From positions 558,001 through 622,000 of the forward strand of contig JAVTVJ010000490.1 in NCBI GenBank assembly GCA_034509425.1: a stretch of 64,000 bases of DNA. The letters run 5' to 3'. Positions 36,101 to 47,408 of the stretch are shown one piece after another. The DNA is from Eopsaltria australis. Taxonomy: Eukaryota > Chordata > Aves > Passeriformes > Petroicidae. Below the pieces are notes generated by a model. The model was not told where the DNA came from and made no database searches. It saw only the letters and a list, made by a program, of their open reading frames with translations. Made by a program: the position numbers and the translations under genes. Numbering within the stretch: position 1 is the stretch's first letter; each line of letters begins with the position of its first letter.

Positions 36101-36845
36101 ATTCACAGTCTGAGCAAGGCTGATCTTCAGCAGAGTTGCTTTTCCTCACCTTCACCACTGCAGTTTTGCCTGTGCAGTGTAAAACTGTGGCAATTTTGGA
36201 GAGTGTCTGCTGCACTGCAACAGCTCCACTTCCCAGTCCCTGCTCTCACAGAGAGAAATTATTTCTGTGTGAGAAAGGGGTAGGAGAGGCAAGGTCACAT
36301 TCAGGTATTCATTATCTGCAGAAAGCATGGCCGTGTTATTGGAAGAAAACCAGAAAAAAAACAGAAGTAACAAAATAAATATTTTTTTTAATAGTAAAAA
36401 AAAAAAAAAGAAAAAAGCCTCACAGAGATAATCCAGTCCTGGAGACAAGGCAGACCAAGCCCTGGTGAGCAAGGCTGAGATGACAGCTCTTTTTACACTC
36501 TGCTCACACACAGCTCAGCAGAGCTGTCCCTGCTGGCCTCACCTCTCCTTCCCATGGGGTGTTGACCTGGTCAGGCACAGGTTTTGCCTTGCAGGTCAGG
36601 TGGGTTGAGAGAAAGAGCTCAGGGTTCCCATCCATCAGCTGAACCCTGCTGCTGGAGCACCACGTTCAGCCCTGACAGCTGAGCTCTGCCTGCTCTGGCT
36701 GGAGCTGCCTGAGTCAGCAGCAACAAAGCTGCTTTTTTATGATCAGACTTGACTGGTTCCACTGGAAAAGCTGCCTCTGCCAAAAATCAGTCATTTCCAC
36801 CATTCTGAACACAAGTTATGTTTGGCAGTGAAATCCTGCACGAGC
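33146..36845. other. Intergenic: one CR1 copy, otherwise nothing recognised
   Basis: Contains the CR1 end at 34829-34950 and a doubtful CR1 tail vestige at 35652-35715 (minus). A+T-rich stretches occur at 34080-34200 and 36375-36415, the latter with an A-rich run. The longer open frames (35280-35720 minus; 35795-36283 plus) show no family motifs and no splice context. I see no RNA gene. Confidence 0.55.
34829..34950 (+). mobile_element. CR1 LINE 3' end (sense)
   Basis: 'gccaggttggacagggtttg', 'gaacagcctggggtagtgga', 'tttaaggtctcttccaaccc' and 'aaaccattctggaattct' form a CR1 terminus with a slightly mutated tail. Confidence 0.92.
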
Positions 36846-37097
36846 ACCTGCCAAATCTCCCCTGGGCACCTGTGCCAGGGCCTCACCACCCTCATCCTGA
36901 AAAACTCTCTGGTATCTACTTAAACCTACCCTCTTTCAGTTTGAAGCCATTGTCCTTGTCCTGCCACTCCATCCCTTGTCCCCAGCCCCTCTAAATCTCT
37001 CCTGGAGCCCCTTTAGGCTCTGGAAAGGGCTCTGAGCTCTCCCTGGAGCCTTCCCTTCTCCAGGTGAGCACCCCCAGCTCTCCCAGCCTGGCTCCAG
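36846..37097 (-). mobile_element. CR1 LINE 3' fragment (antisense)
   Basis: On the plus strand it reads 'ccagggcctcaccaccctca', 'ctctttcagtttgaagccat', 'tgtccttgtcctgccactcc', 'aaatctctcctggagcccct' and 'cccagctctcccagcctggc'. These are reverse complements of CR1 3' blocks encoding the 'caaggacaatggcttcaaac' region. Its 3' tail is missing. Confidence 0.9.
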
Positions 37098-39137
37098 AGG
37101 TGTCAGATGGATCTTGCCTGATCTGTTTTCCCCAGCCCACAAGACCTGCTCCAGACCCAGCTGAGGATCCAAAGGCATTTACTGAGGACAATTCTGTGGT
37201 AAAAGCAGCAGCCACCACCACAGCACAGCCTGGTCTGAAACAGCCCAGCTGTAACACACAGGCAGCATGTGCCAGAAAACTGTGAGCAACAGCAATTTTC
37301 TTGCATCAAAATGTTTTGCTGACTTCAGGCTACAGTAAAAGGAGGGAAAGTGGTCTTGAAGGCTTCTTTTTGTCAGCTCAAGGTCTTGTTAAATATCTCC
37401 AGTTCACTGCAGCCAGGAAACTTCTGAAAACACATTTTCCCTGGAGCATCAACACACTGTGATCTAAAGAAAGAGGGCAAGAGTTCTCAGCAAAAATCCC
37501 AGCCTCTTTAGGTCTGACAGTATGTGCAATTTTAAATCCATTATCCACCAATCTACCAGCTGCTCTCCTTCCACCACTTTTTCCAACAAAAGTATTGTAT
37601 CAAAGGCTGGCAGCTGTCGTAATGCTTTGATCCACCTTCAAATTGCCATTCTGGATTTAATGTGACGTTGTTAGCTGAGTCAAAGCAAGAGAGATTTCTC
37701 TAATGCCAGCATTTAACAACCTCTCTGTCTGCTAGCCATCCTCAGCCAAGGGAACAGGGGAATGTCTATCTTGGATCTGTGTTCCTGTGCTTTGTGATAG
37801 GCACTGGCCTAATCTTTGTGTTTCAGGCAGAAAAGTAAACCCACAACACAAGCACACCCCAGCCTCTGAGAATGCTCCCTGACTCATTTGGTTTGTTTTT
37901 TTGAAATAGGAGATAACCAGCTTGGACAAGAGAATCCTGTTCAAGGCAGCTGAAGGAGCTGATGAAGACAGAGCCATAAATAATCCATGTGCCCCCAACA
38001 CCCAGTTCAGGGAGATCTACAGAGCAAGGGCAGCATTGCACCCTCAAACAGGGATGGATGTCTGCATTTTCCATGGCATTTCCCTGTAGAAGAGGAATCA
38101 GGAGCCCAGAATTGGCATTGTGGAGGCTTTGGCTCAATGGAATTCCGTGCACTCACCCACAGTTAGCAGGGCAAGCCCATGGCAATCCCAGCAGAAACAT
38201 TTGGGATTCAACGAGTGACTTTTAACTTTCTAAAATTAGCAAACTCACTCCCCACCCACAGGGGGCCATCCCTGCCCAAGCTGTGAGGGCTTTTTTTGGA
38301 GTAAAGTAATATTTGTGTAGCTTGCAACAGCTCCAGCACAGCGTGGAAAATCTTGCCTGTTCAAACACCTTGTTCTGATGTATGAAAATAGACAAGGTAT
38401 TTGTTACCCTTCCATGTGAATGGGAACAGTGTAGGAAACAGGGACCATGAAAGGAAATTATGGAGCAATTGTGCTGTGCTTTAGTCCTTTAAACAACCTG
38501 GGCTGGGACACCAGCTGAGCTGACTGGGAAGCCACAGCAGGAACGTGGACATCTCCTGGAAATCACGAGGGAAGAATGGGTCAAGGTTGTGATTTCCTGT
38601 GAATCTCAAGGGAAAGATCTTCCTCAGAGATGTCCAGGAGCCAATCCCAATGAAAGCACGTAGAAATCATGGGATGAGGCAGTCGCCCACTGAGGTTAAA
38701 GACTGGGTTTGTCTTGATGTTTAGCTGTTAAAAGACAGCAGGATTTTCAAAGGAAAAGGTTTACTGGCTCCTCTCTGGTTTATGCAGCAGACACATCACC
38801 CATTTAGCTGTCTGGAGTGAGTGCTAAACCTTCAGAATGGAACATAAATTAGATTCCAAAAGGAATCAAGGACCCAAATAAACACATTAAACTGCTGAGC
38901 ACCAAGTGAAAATGCAGAATTACAAATTACAGATGTGTACAGAAACCAGCCATTCCTCTGTCCCTTCAGAAATGCCTCAGTGAGAGCAGGACATTCCCTA
39001 TAAACATCCCTTTCTCAGGCTGGACATGTCACACTCTTGACTCTTCACCATCCAGGGGCTGTTTATTGTCTCTGTGAAAACCCCAGGGCAAAGCAGGACA
39101 ATCAAGGAGTCCCTGCTCAGCCTGGCTTCACCTCACA

Positions 39138-39675
39138 GTGCTGCAGAATTGTCTTCTCCTGACTCTTCTCTTACATCTGCCAGGAGACAGCAGCTGCTCA
39201 AGAATCCAGGGAACGCAATCTGAGAAAAGATCCATCCTACCCAGGTTGGGTTCATGCCATGAGAGCTTTGAGAAGCTTTCTATTCCCATTGAGAAGCTTT
39301 CTAGTTCCCTTTCTGCCTCTGAGTCTGAAATCCTTGCTGGATTTGCAGAATCTGTGCTCAAGGGGCCACCGGATGCCTTGGACTGGTGGGGACTGGAGTC
39401 TTCTGTTCTCTGCCCATTTTCTTGCAGACATAAAAGCCAAAGTTCTCCAAGTTCAAGCAGGAATTGGTCTTCCTGTTCCCAGTCCACATCTATCCCTTTA
39501 GCCTCTCCAAAAAGACACCTGGAAGTCCTCTTTAAGGATAATCCTAGTTGGCATACTCTCAAAACACCTTGAAAAACTCATGGAGGGACCCCAGATCACC
39601 AAGAAAGAGAAAATTCGACAGCTCTGGGGACAATTCTCTCTGCAGACCAAAGAGCTCCGTGAGCTGCTCTCCTGA
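39138..39675 (+). pseudogene. Possible frameshifted coding remnant, unidentified
   Basis: Plus-strand frame 0 is open for 144 codons (39138-39572), and a different frame is open from 39502 to a TGA at 39673-39675. The second frame encodes a charged, helix-like peptide (39571 on: EKLMEGPQITKKEKIRQLWG). The change of frame falls at an AAAAC run at 39561-39565, where one base fewer would bring the first frame into register with the second. The minus strand is also open over 39128-39562. An internal 21-bp duplication (39270-39290, 39291-39311) keeps the first frame. I cannot name a family. It could be a decayed gene, a retrocopy or chance, and a GC-balanced stretch lacking stops is the only firm observation. 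Confidence 0.25.
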
Positions 39676-39754
39676 AAGGTTATGGTTACCCATGAACCAG
39701 CACTGGGACATTTCCTGTGTGGGTTGGAAGCTGCCCCTGCTGGTTCTGGGGAGG

Positions 39755-39777
39755 GTCTGTCTGTCTGTCTGTCTGTC
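39755..39777 (+). repeat. (GTCT)n microsatellite, 5.75 units
   Basis: Perfect tetranucleotide run of GTCT, short enough to be only weakly variable. Confidence 0.9.
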
Positions 39778-40183
39778 CCCCAGCTCAATGTGCTACCTCT
39801 GACGTGCATCCAGCATGGCTGTGATGTCTCTGCTGCCTGCCCCTGCACCCCTGAACCCCTCTCTGCCTTTGCAAGCCCTCTCACAACCCAAGCTCTCCTT
39901 CAGGTCGTGCTGGCTCCAGCTTTTCCCCTTTCTAGAGAGCTGTTTCTTCCTCCACGTCCTCCCAGGCCTGCTGAGGAGCTCTCCAAGGAGTTTGGGATGT
40001 CAAAACAGCCTCGTAAATCAGTTCTCTGCAGCTTTCCCAAGAATGAGCGCACAGGCGCCGCCGCGTCCCTCGCAGCCCTTTCCCACCGCTCTCTTTGAGA
40101 GGCTCCAAGCTGCTCCTTGGATTCTCAGCCCCCAAAAATTCCTGCAGTGTTTTTCTCATTGCGTTTGGGAGCGCACAAGTAGG

Positions 40184-40195
40184 TGTTTGCAAACA
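40184..40195. promoter_or_regulatory. Palindromic FOX-like site
   Basis: TGTTTGCAAACA is a perfect 12-bp palindrome holding two overlapping TGTTTGC forkhead-type cores in opposite orientation. It lies 107 bp after a small CpG cluster (40044-40077, with GGCGCCGCCGCG) in otherwise CpG-poor DNA. Function is inferred from motif only. Confidence 0.3.
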
Positions 40196-43105
40196 AGCCC
40201 AGCCAAGCACGGAGCCCCGCACTCCCCCATCCTGACTCGAGGCAGGCATTAGCAGGGGGTTTGACAAGCTGTGCAATGCATTATCTCATCCCTGCAGCAG
40301 CTTTCACCCACGCCTTGTCCAATCAGGAGCCACTCACCCCACTAAAAATGCCAAACCAGCTCAGAAAAGGATGCTCAAAAACATCTCGTTGCTTTACAGA
40401 ACCTTATGTTGTAACTCGTTTCAGCAAGATTTTGTGGTGGGTTTTTTTTATTGTTTCAGCAAATTGGCAGCTCACCCTGCCCTGTGCCACTGAACAATCA
40501 GCTGGGTACTCAGCAGCAATGAAAAAACATTTCTAAAGTTGCCATCCCAGCCTTCAGGGCCTGATGGCTGTTGGTAGCAAAGTGATACCTCACACTGACA
40601 CAGCTGAAATCCACTAATAATCTCCTGCTGGGGTATTGCTTTCTCACCCATCCAAGCAGCAGAACTGCTGAGAAACTCCCTGCCAAAATAAACGCCACTG
40701 TGAACTCTACCTGCCCTTCCCTGGACTTTTCAGCACAGAATGCCTTGAACAACAAAAAAGTGGCATCAGGAGAGGAACAATGTCTGATAAAAAGCCCATC
40801 TCTGACCTTATGGTTGCAAGGAGTCTTTTATAACACACAGGAACCCCAACTGACACTGGAGAGAAGACAAGGAGGAAAGGGGGACCATATGTCTCACCTC
40901 CATGGCTGTCAGCACATTTCTGACTCGTTAGAAAACCTGCTCCTCAGCCAAATGCTCTGCTGTCACTTTTCTGAGCAAGGCCTGGAGGGCACATCCTTGC
41001 ACTGGCAGTCCTTGGCTGTGTGTGAGATCCACGCTGACTCCACAACAGCAAAATGCCCTTAAGAAGTGCAGTCAGAAGAGTGATGTGGTTTAGAGTGGCT
41101 TTGATAGGAGTAGCCCACTGAAAACCCCAAATTCTGCAATATAATTCTCAGAAATCTCAGCAGTGTCTTTGTATCCATCCCTCTGTGCTCTAAACATTCA
41201 TTAGATTTTAGCACAGCATCAGCACAGCAGGATGCTTAATGCAGAATATGTGTCCCCCTCTATTTTCATTCTGGAAAAATGTACCCAGGCTTGAGATGAG
41301 ATCTTAGAAAGTGGCTGGTCTGTCACCCAGATCCCCAGACTCTTCCAAATGCCAGGTGTCCCAGGGAGAAACAAAAACCCACTCATCTCTAGATGGTAAA
41401 AGGCATCCCTGGAAAATCTGGAGGTGCCTGAAGAAAATTCCTGTTATTTGTCTGTGCTGGAAAGTCTCCTGAAGCTTTCCATGAGATAATCCCAGCCCAG
41501 AATCCTTAGGGCAGGGCAGAATTTGGTGCACCTGCTGTGGCCTCCATACCCCAATCATTTGGGACAGCAGCTTTTCTCACTGGAGCCCCACAGCTTGGTG
41601 CCAGATATCTGCTCTGCCACCTCCCTGCCCCTGTCCTTCATGCACAGTGTCCATCCTTTGAGCAGCCTCCTACCTTCCCATCTGAATTGCTGAAAATCCT
41701 GGAGTCTGTAGAACCCCAGGGATTTTCCCTTTACCAGACCACAAATAAGTGCCATCCTGGAGCCCTTTCCATCTTGCTCACCACATCGGTTCATAAACCC
41801 CATCAAACTCCTCCCTCTTTCACCTCCTTCTAGTTTTCCTTCCCCTGTGTCCACTAAATTACAGAAACCTGCTCCAGCCACAGGTTCACAGCTGGTTCTT
41901 GGGATCAGTGCACAAAGCCTGAGCAAACTCCATGAGGTAAAGCCAAGCATCTGGTTTTTTATGGCAGATCCAGGAGCTAAAGCTGCTCTTTAGCCAGGGA
42001 GAATATTAAGGAATAAATCTCTGGCCAAAACAGCTTTTAAACCTGAGTTGAACAAAGGTGTCACATTGCCTGAGCTGTGAGCTGTGGCTTTACCCTGTTA
42101 GTACAGGTAATGAGCTTCTCACAAACCCCAAATTGGCATCCAGACACTGGGAAGGGGTCCCTGACCCTCTGGGGGGCTGACCCTCTGTTAGCACAGCCAG
42201 TACTTCCTAGGAAAACACTGACTAAAATTAGCAGTGGGAAGTACAGAAAGGCTGTTGTGGATAAGGTTCATAGCCCAAAAAAAAAAAAAAAAAAAAAGAG
42301 TTGGAAGTAGAAATAACTTTTATTAAATGAACTGGTGGGTCTACAGAAAGTAAACAAGCTGTTGGGTGCACAGGATGTTTCCTCCAGGAGCAAATGCCTC
42401 CAAGCTGCTACTCAACCTTCAAAACTCAACGTGATTTTGAGCAATCACACAGATTGTAACCAGTTGCTAAATCTGGCAGAAAAAGAAGGCTTCCTTGTCA
42501 TCCCAAATGCATGTGGAATTCAGGATGCTTGCCAGGGAAGGGAGGGTGTGTGTCTGGGACTGTGATGTGTTTGAGTGACGGGGAGAAAGCAAAATGTTTC
42601 ATGGGTTTTTTTTTGTCTGGGGTCAGTGTCGACTCAGAAAGAAGGCAGCAGAAATTTGGGCAAACAAACAAAAAAGAACCAGGTTTTCTGGTGGTTGGAG
42701 GTGCCTGCAGGTGCTGAGGGCAGCTGGAATGGTCATTGGTCTCATGACTCATTTAGAGGTGTGAGGACACAAAGCCCTTGGCCCTCTATCTGCAAACCAG
42801 CCTGGGGTGGGAAACTCACAGAGAGAGTTCATTGGAACCTGGATTAAACCCTCCAGCCTTTGGCTGAAGATATTTTTAGACTGAACTTTGTTTCACTCTA
42901 GAATCTCCCACAGGCTCTTCCCAGCTTGATCCTTCCATCAGCTTGGGAACCACCAAAGGAGAAAAGACAAAGCCAAAGCTCCCCACAGGGTCCCTAAGGC
43001 CACGTCCATGCTCTGCACAAGGCTGAACAGCTCAGACATACCCAGGACAAGGATGAAAGAACAAAGAAATCCACAACTGGGCAGCTCATCCCAACCTACA
43101 CAGCA

Positions 43106-43470
43106 CAGAATCACAAAATACCAGGTTGGAAGGTGCCTCAAGGATCATCTGGTCCAACATTTCTTGGGGAAAGCACAGTCCAGACAAGACAGCCCAGCAT
43201 CCTGTCCAGAAAAATCATAAAGGTGTCCAGTGTTGGGAATTCACCACTTCCCTGGGAGAGATTATTCCAGTGGCTGATAGAAAGTGACATCCAGATAGAA
43301 ATTTTTCAGATAGAAATTTTTCTCACTGAGAAAAATTTTCCTCTTGTGTCCAGTTGGAATCTCCCCAGGAGTAACTAGCACCCATCACCCCTCATTTTCC
43401 CATGTGGCTCCCTGTGAAAAGGGAATCTCCATCTCTGCAGCCACCCTTAAAATACTTTGAAACACCAAGA
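43106..43470 (-). mobile_element. CR1 LINE fragment (antisense)
   Basis: Begins with the reversed tail 'agaatcacaaaataccaggt', then 'ttggaaggtgcctcaaggat', 'catctggtccaacatttctt', 'attcaccacttccctgggag', 'ttttcctcttgtgtccagtt' and 'tgtgaaaagggaatctccat'. It is diverged and carries a 15-bp local duplication (ATAGAAATTTTTC twice, 43297-43323) next to a near-palindrome. Confidence 0.82.
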
Positions 43471-46400
43471 AGACCTTTATTCATTACACTGAGATCCATG
43501 GAAATGGACACAGCACTGTGCTTCAAATACCTGTGTTCCTGAGCTCCAGACCCAGAAAGACAGAATTATGAAGGAAAATAAGTCAGCCTGGGAAATGCTG
43601 AGCCCACGTTGCCCCTGGGACCTGAGCTTCAGACCTCGATGGTCTCTCTCTTTTCTCCTCTGGAGACACAAAGTTTTCAGGTGTTCTGCCACCTTCTAGA
43701 CTGCAACAGATCTCCCTTGCGAGGGAAAAATAAATCCATGTTCACCTGCCTGTACAGTCCTGGAGGTGTCTCCTTGGAAGGCAAGAAGAAGTCCCAGGGT
43801 AAAATTTAATCCCCAACGTAAAATTTCATCCCTATTCTTCAATTAATCACTGCATCTGCAATTAGGCTGAAGCAGGCTTATCAGCCATCTGGGTCAGACC
43901 TCCCAGTTCCACTTCCATCTACCAGGCTTCACCTTAATCAGACACAGAGGGTGATAAGGGCTGCTCTCCAGTGAAGGTAACTCGTTTCTGGGTGGTAATT
44001 AGTGATACCTGCAGTAAAAATGCTGTTGTGCTTCCCCTCACAAGCTGATTGCCTCAAGTGACTGCACTCCAGTAAAGCAAATAAACCCCAGTCTGTTCAT
44101 TAGTTCACAGGATGGATTTTCAGAGCTGTGACTGAGAATGAGGCCCTTGTACCTCACATTCACATCGTGCTGATCTCTGGTGTGAAAACCTGAGAACAGC
44201 ACACGTGGTCACAGCGTCACAGGACTGAGAGGGCTCCACGTGGTGCCACTGATTTATTTATTTCTCTTGCACCTTCCAGGGTTCCTGGCATCAGATCTGT
44301 GCTATTCCAAGTAAGCATCATGCAGGAATCAGGAGAGCCCAGAGGCAGGAAGAATACAGGCCAGGATCTGATAAATTGCAGGTGGGTAAATGAGGTGAAA
44401 TGGGAAAATTATGGACACGTGGCACTTGAGTACATAAAATTTCTCCAGGAAAGAAAAAAATAATGTTGCAGGAGGCAGCAATGTCACCACTGCCTCTCAG
44501 ACCATCACACCACCAGGGTTTGGTGATGGTATCAGAAAATTTTAGGAAAATTGCTGGTAGACTCCCAGCAGAGCTTATCTTTCCACATTTCCAGAACTAC
44601 TTTAGAGAACTGGAGGCAATTTCACCTTGTAAGGAGGAAAATTTCTAGGGAAATGTCTAGGCTCCTCTGGAAAAGCATTTGCCCAGTATCCATCTCTCTG
44701 TATTGGGAGGACAGGCTCAAAAGCAGAACAGAGCAGGTGAGGGATGCACAAATTGTCCCTCTCAGGAGCAGAGAGATCTGGGGACTGGAGCTGCTGGGAA
44801 GTCACCTGGTCCAAATTCTGACTGCAAAGGGCAGGTGAGTCAGGGGAGAAGGCAGCAGGTCCTGTGTGCATCTGCAGAGTGTCTCATCCCAGAGGAGGGA
44901 TACAATGAGGTTTCCATCCTTACTGGGTGTTTTATGGATGGGTCAGTGACAATTTGGCTCTAGTTCTTATTTACCACATATCATCTATTACATACATTCA
45001 GAACATACAACATTATATATTTTATAGAGCTGTTTTTCTATTAAATACGCTCAGAATACCTAAATATCAGCACAGCCCAAATAAACTCTAACCCCAGGAC
45101 CCACTGTACCACTCCTGGCACTGGCAGAGGTCACAAGCACCTTGTAAGTTCTTATAATTACTTGGCAATTGCAGTTTCCAGCTGTCTGCTGAGTCTCCTA
45201 CTTCTCTGAGTCATCTTATAGAATATTAATGGCACACAAATTACTCTTTGAAATGCTCTTCCCATGCCAAAACCAGGGAGGAATCCAGCAAAGTCACTAT
45301 TTAGGATGAAACTGCCTGGGTTGGAAGGGGGACAGGATGTCCCAGCTCTGGGGCTCCTCTCCTGCTGTTGCAATTAAATTTATGCAAAAAGGCAGTTTTT
45401 AAAAAATAACCAACTGGAGTAGATTGCCAAGAGCGTGGCAGTGCAGGTGGAAATATTTCAATGGCAATATCCTGTAAAACTGGCCAGCCACATCAGGGTA
45501 AATCACAACAAGCTCCACCAAACCACACACAACTCACGAGAGTCTTTGCTGAGAAGCAGCACCAGCTGGGAACTTATCAGAGGAATGAAATTTGGGGTGA
45601 AAAATCCTAGAAAACTCCAAGTTACAGCTCCCCATGGGTCAGGTCAGTTTGCCACACAATTCCCAGGCACCATTTGGAGGTGGGACACATCCATCCAAGA
45701 TGATGGTCATCCCTTTTTTCAGATACACAGAAGATCTCCCTCTCCAGAAAGAGTTAAATTAGGAGCTTGTTGCTTTTTTTTCAAAGTATCTGTATCTTTT
45801 AAACACAAAGGATAATATCTGCAATCACGTAGCATAATAGATGTTTTCTGCTAGCTAGGATTTTGCACAATGAGACTTCTTTGTTTGGAAAGGAAAAAAA
45901 TTATTCTCTGCTTTAGGAAAAAGAAAGGAAGAAGAAAAATAATATATCTTCCATTTAGGCTTCCATTGAGAGAGATTATAATGAAAAAACCCTCATTTTA
46001 AATGCAATCATTTAATTCAGCTCATTTTAACTATTATGAATTGACACTAGCAAATAAAGAACATGGCTCCTTTTTCACCCCTTTCTTCCTGTGCTTTTAT
46101 ACTTTTGTCAAGGTCAGAGCAATTAAGCTTTACTCTCCCCACATGATCAGCTGGTTGGAAGCCCAGGAGAGGAACAGGCTCACCAGGCAGAATGTGATTC
46201 CAAAGGCAGGATGCTGGGGAGAGGGAGAAGAGAAGAAACACTCAGGTGCCATTCCTTCAGATGAAATATTATGGTGGGAGACATTCAGCCCCTGCTCACT
46301 GCAGAAATGTGTGTGAAACCTGGTGAATTTTGCCTTTATTACTTGCTTTTAATGATCAATATTTTGATCATTGATGGAGTGATGGCCTCCAGCACACTGG

Positions 46401-47342
46401 CGCATTTATGGAGCCTTTTCTGGAACACTCAGTTTTAAGACTGGGAGAATCTGCAGAGTAAAGTGACAGTGGCTCATGACCAGCATGGATTTTGCTCACC
46501 TGAGTGCAGTGGTCAGGTCCATGGTTCACCTTCCCAGCCCATGGAAACCTCAGGGCCATCCCTCTAACCTTATTTTTGGGTGTTATTTGAAATGATTTAG
46601 AGCATCCTGCCTGAGTGTTGATCCAGGAGGTCACAGGTGACACCATGAGAAATCTCCAGCAGCTCTCACTAAGCTGATTGAATCAAGCCCTTATATTCCA
46701 AGGACTGTCACAGGCACTTGGACACCTAATTTGTGAATAAACTGAGTTTGGACTTTGGAATGCCTTTGCCTCCCCCACAAATTGTCCTGTTACCTCCAAA
46801 GGCAGCCACCTTCACCCACCACCACAGTCAGACACCTCCAGGCCCATTTGTGGTCATCAGAGAGAATTTGGCTCTTCTAGATCACAAATTGCCTACCCTG
46901 GGTTTGGATGAGTGAGATCTTCTGAATTTCTAATCCAGAAAATATAAACTTAAGAGTGATTGTCTCTAGCTACATGAAAATGACATTTTGTCTTCTCCTT
47001 CCCAGTTATCATCAATGATTTAGGCAAACCCTTCTCAAATTTCTATTACCAGGGGGAGGGTTCATGAGTGCCTTTTATCCAGGATTCAGGATTCCTTGGC
47101 TCAGGAGACTTGTAACCCATCTTGTTTCTACATGGAGTAGGTGGCTCAGCAGTGACCTGAGAAAAGCCAGCACCAGGTCAGGACAATGGAAAAGGGGATT
47201 TAAAGGGGATTTAGAAAGCACCCTGAGCTCCCTACCATAGAGTGGAGGTATGAAGGAAGCAGAACATTTCAGCCAGGGGCTGGAGCTCCCCTTCTGTCCC
47301 TTGATGGCCTTCGGCATTATATTGGTGTGTTCTCTTCTCTCC
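43471..47342. other. Intergenic: nothing recognised apart from a small palindrome
   Basis: No CR1 copy, exon or RNA gene is seen over about 3.9 kb. A perfect 9-bp inverted repeat with a 4-base loop lies at 46351-46372 (AATGATCAA, TATT, TTGATCATT). Open frames here are short and unsupported. Confidence 0.55.
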
Positions 47343-47408
47343 CCTCCCTCTCCCTCTCCCTCTCCCTCTCCCTCTCCCTCTCCCTCTCCCTCTCCCTCTC
47401 CCTCTCCT
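47343..47408 (+). repeat. (CCCTCT)n hexanucleotide array, about 10 units
   Basis: Pure pyrimidine CCCTCT array with polypurine on the minus strand, flanked by further CT-rich bases on both sides (about 47332-47415). It has mirror symmetry that could permit triplex DNA. The ORFs of alternating Ser-Pro or Gly-Glu across it are artefacts of the repeat. Confidence 0.95.

Larger units (their letters stand above)
37098..43105. other. Intergenic: mostly unassigned; possible coding remnant at 39.1-39.7 kb
   Basis: No CR1 copy is obvious across this 6 kb, the longest CR1-free stretch after CRHR2. Listed separately are a possible broken ORF (39138-39675), a (GTCT)n run, and a small CpG cluster with a FOX-like palindrome near 40.05-40.2 kb. 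A(17) lies at 42280-42296. I recognise no gene. Confidence 0.5.

Noticed and set aside
35795..36283. 162-codon plus-strand ORF
   Set aside because: No family motif or gene context, and its Cys/Leu/Ser-rich composition is typical of non-coding GC-balanced DNA.
44280..44311. Possible micro-exon between CTTCCAG and a GTAAGC donor
   Set aside because: Too short and isolated to support; no neighbouring exon shares a frame and no family is recognised.
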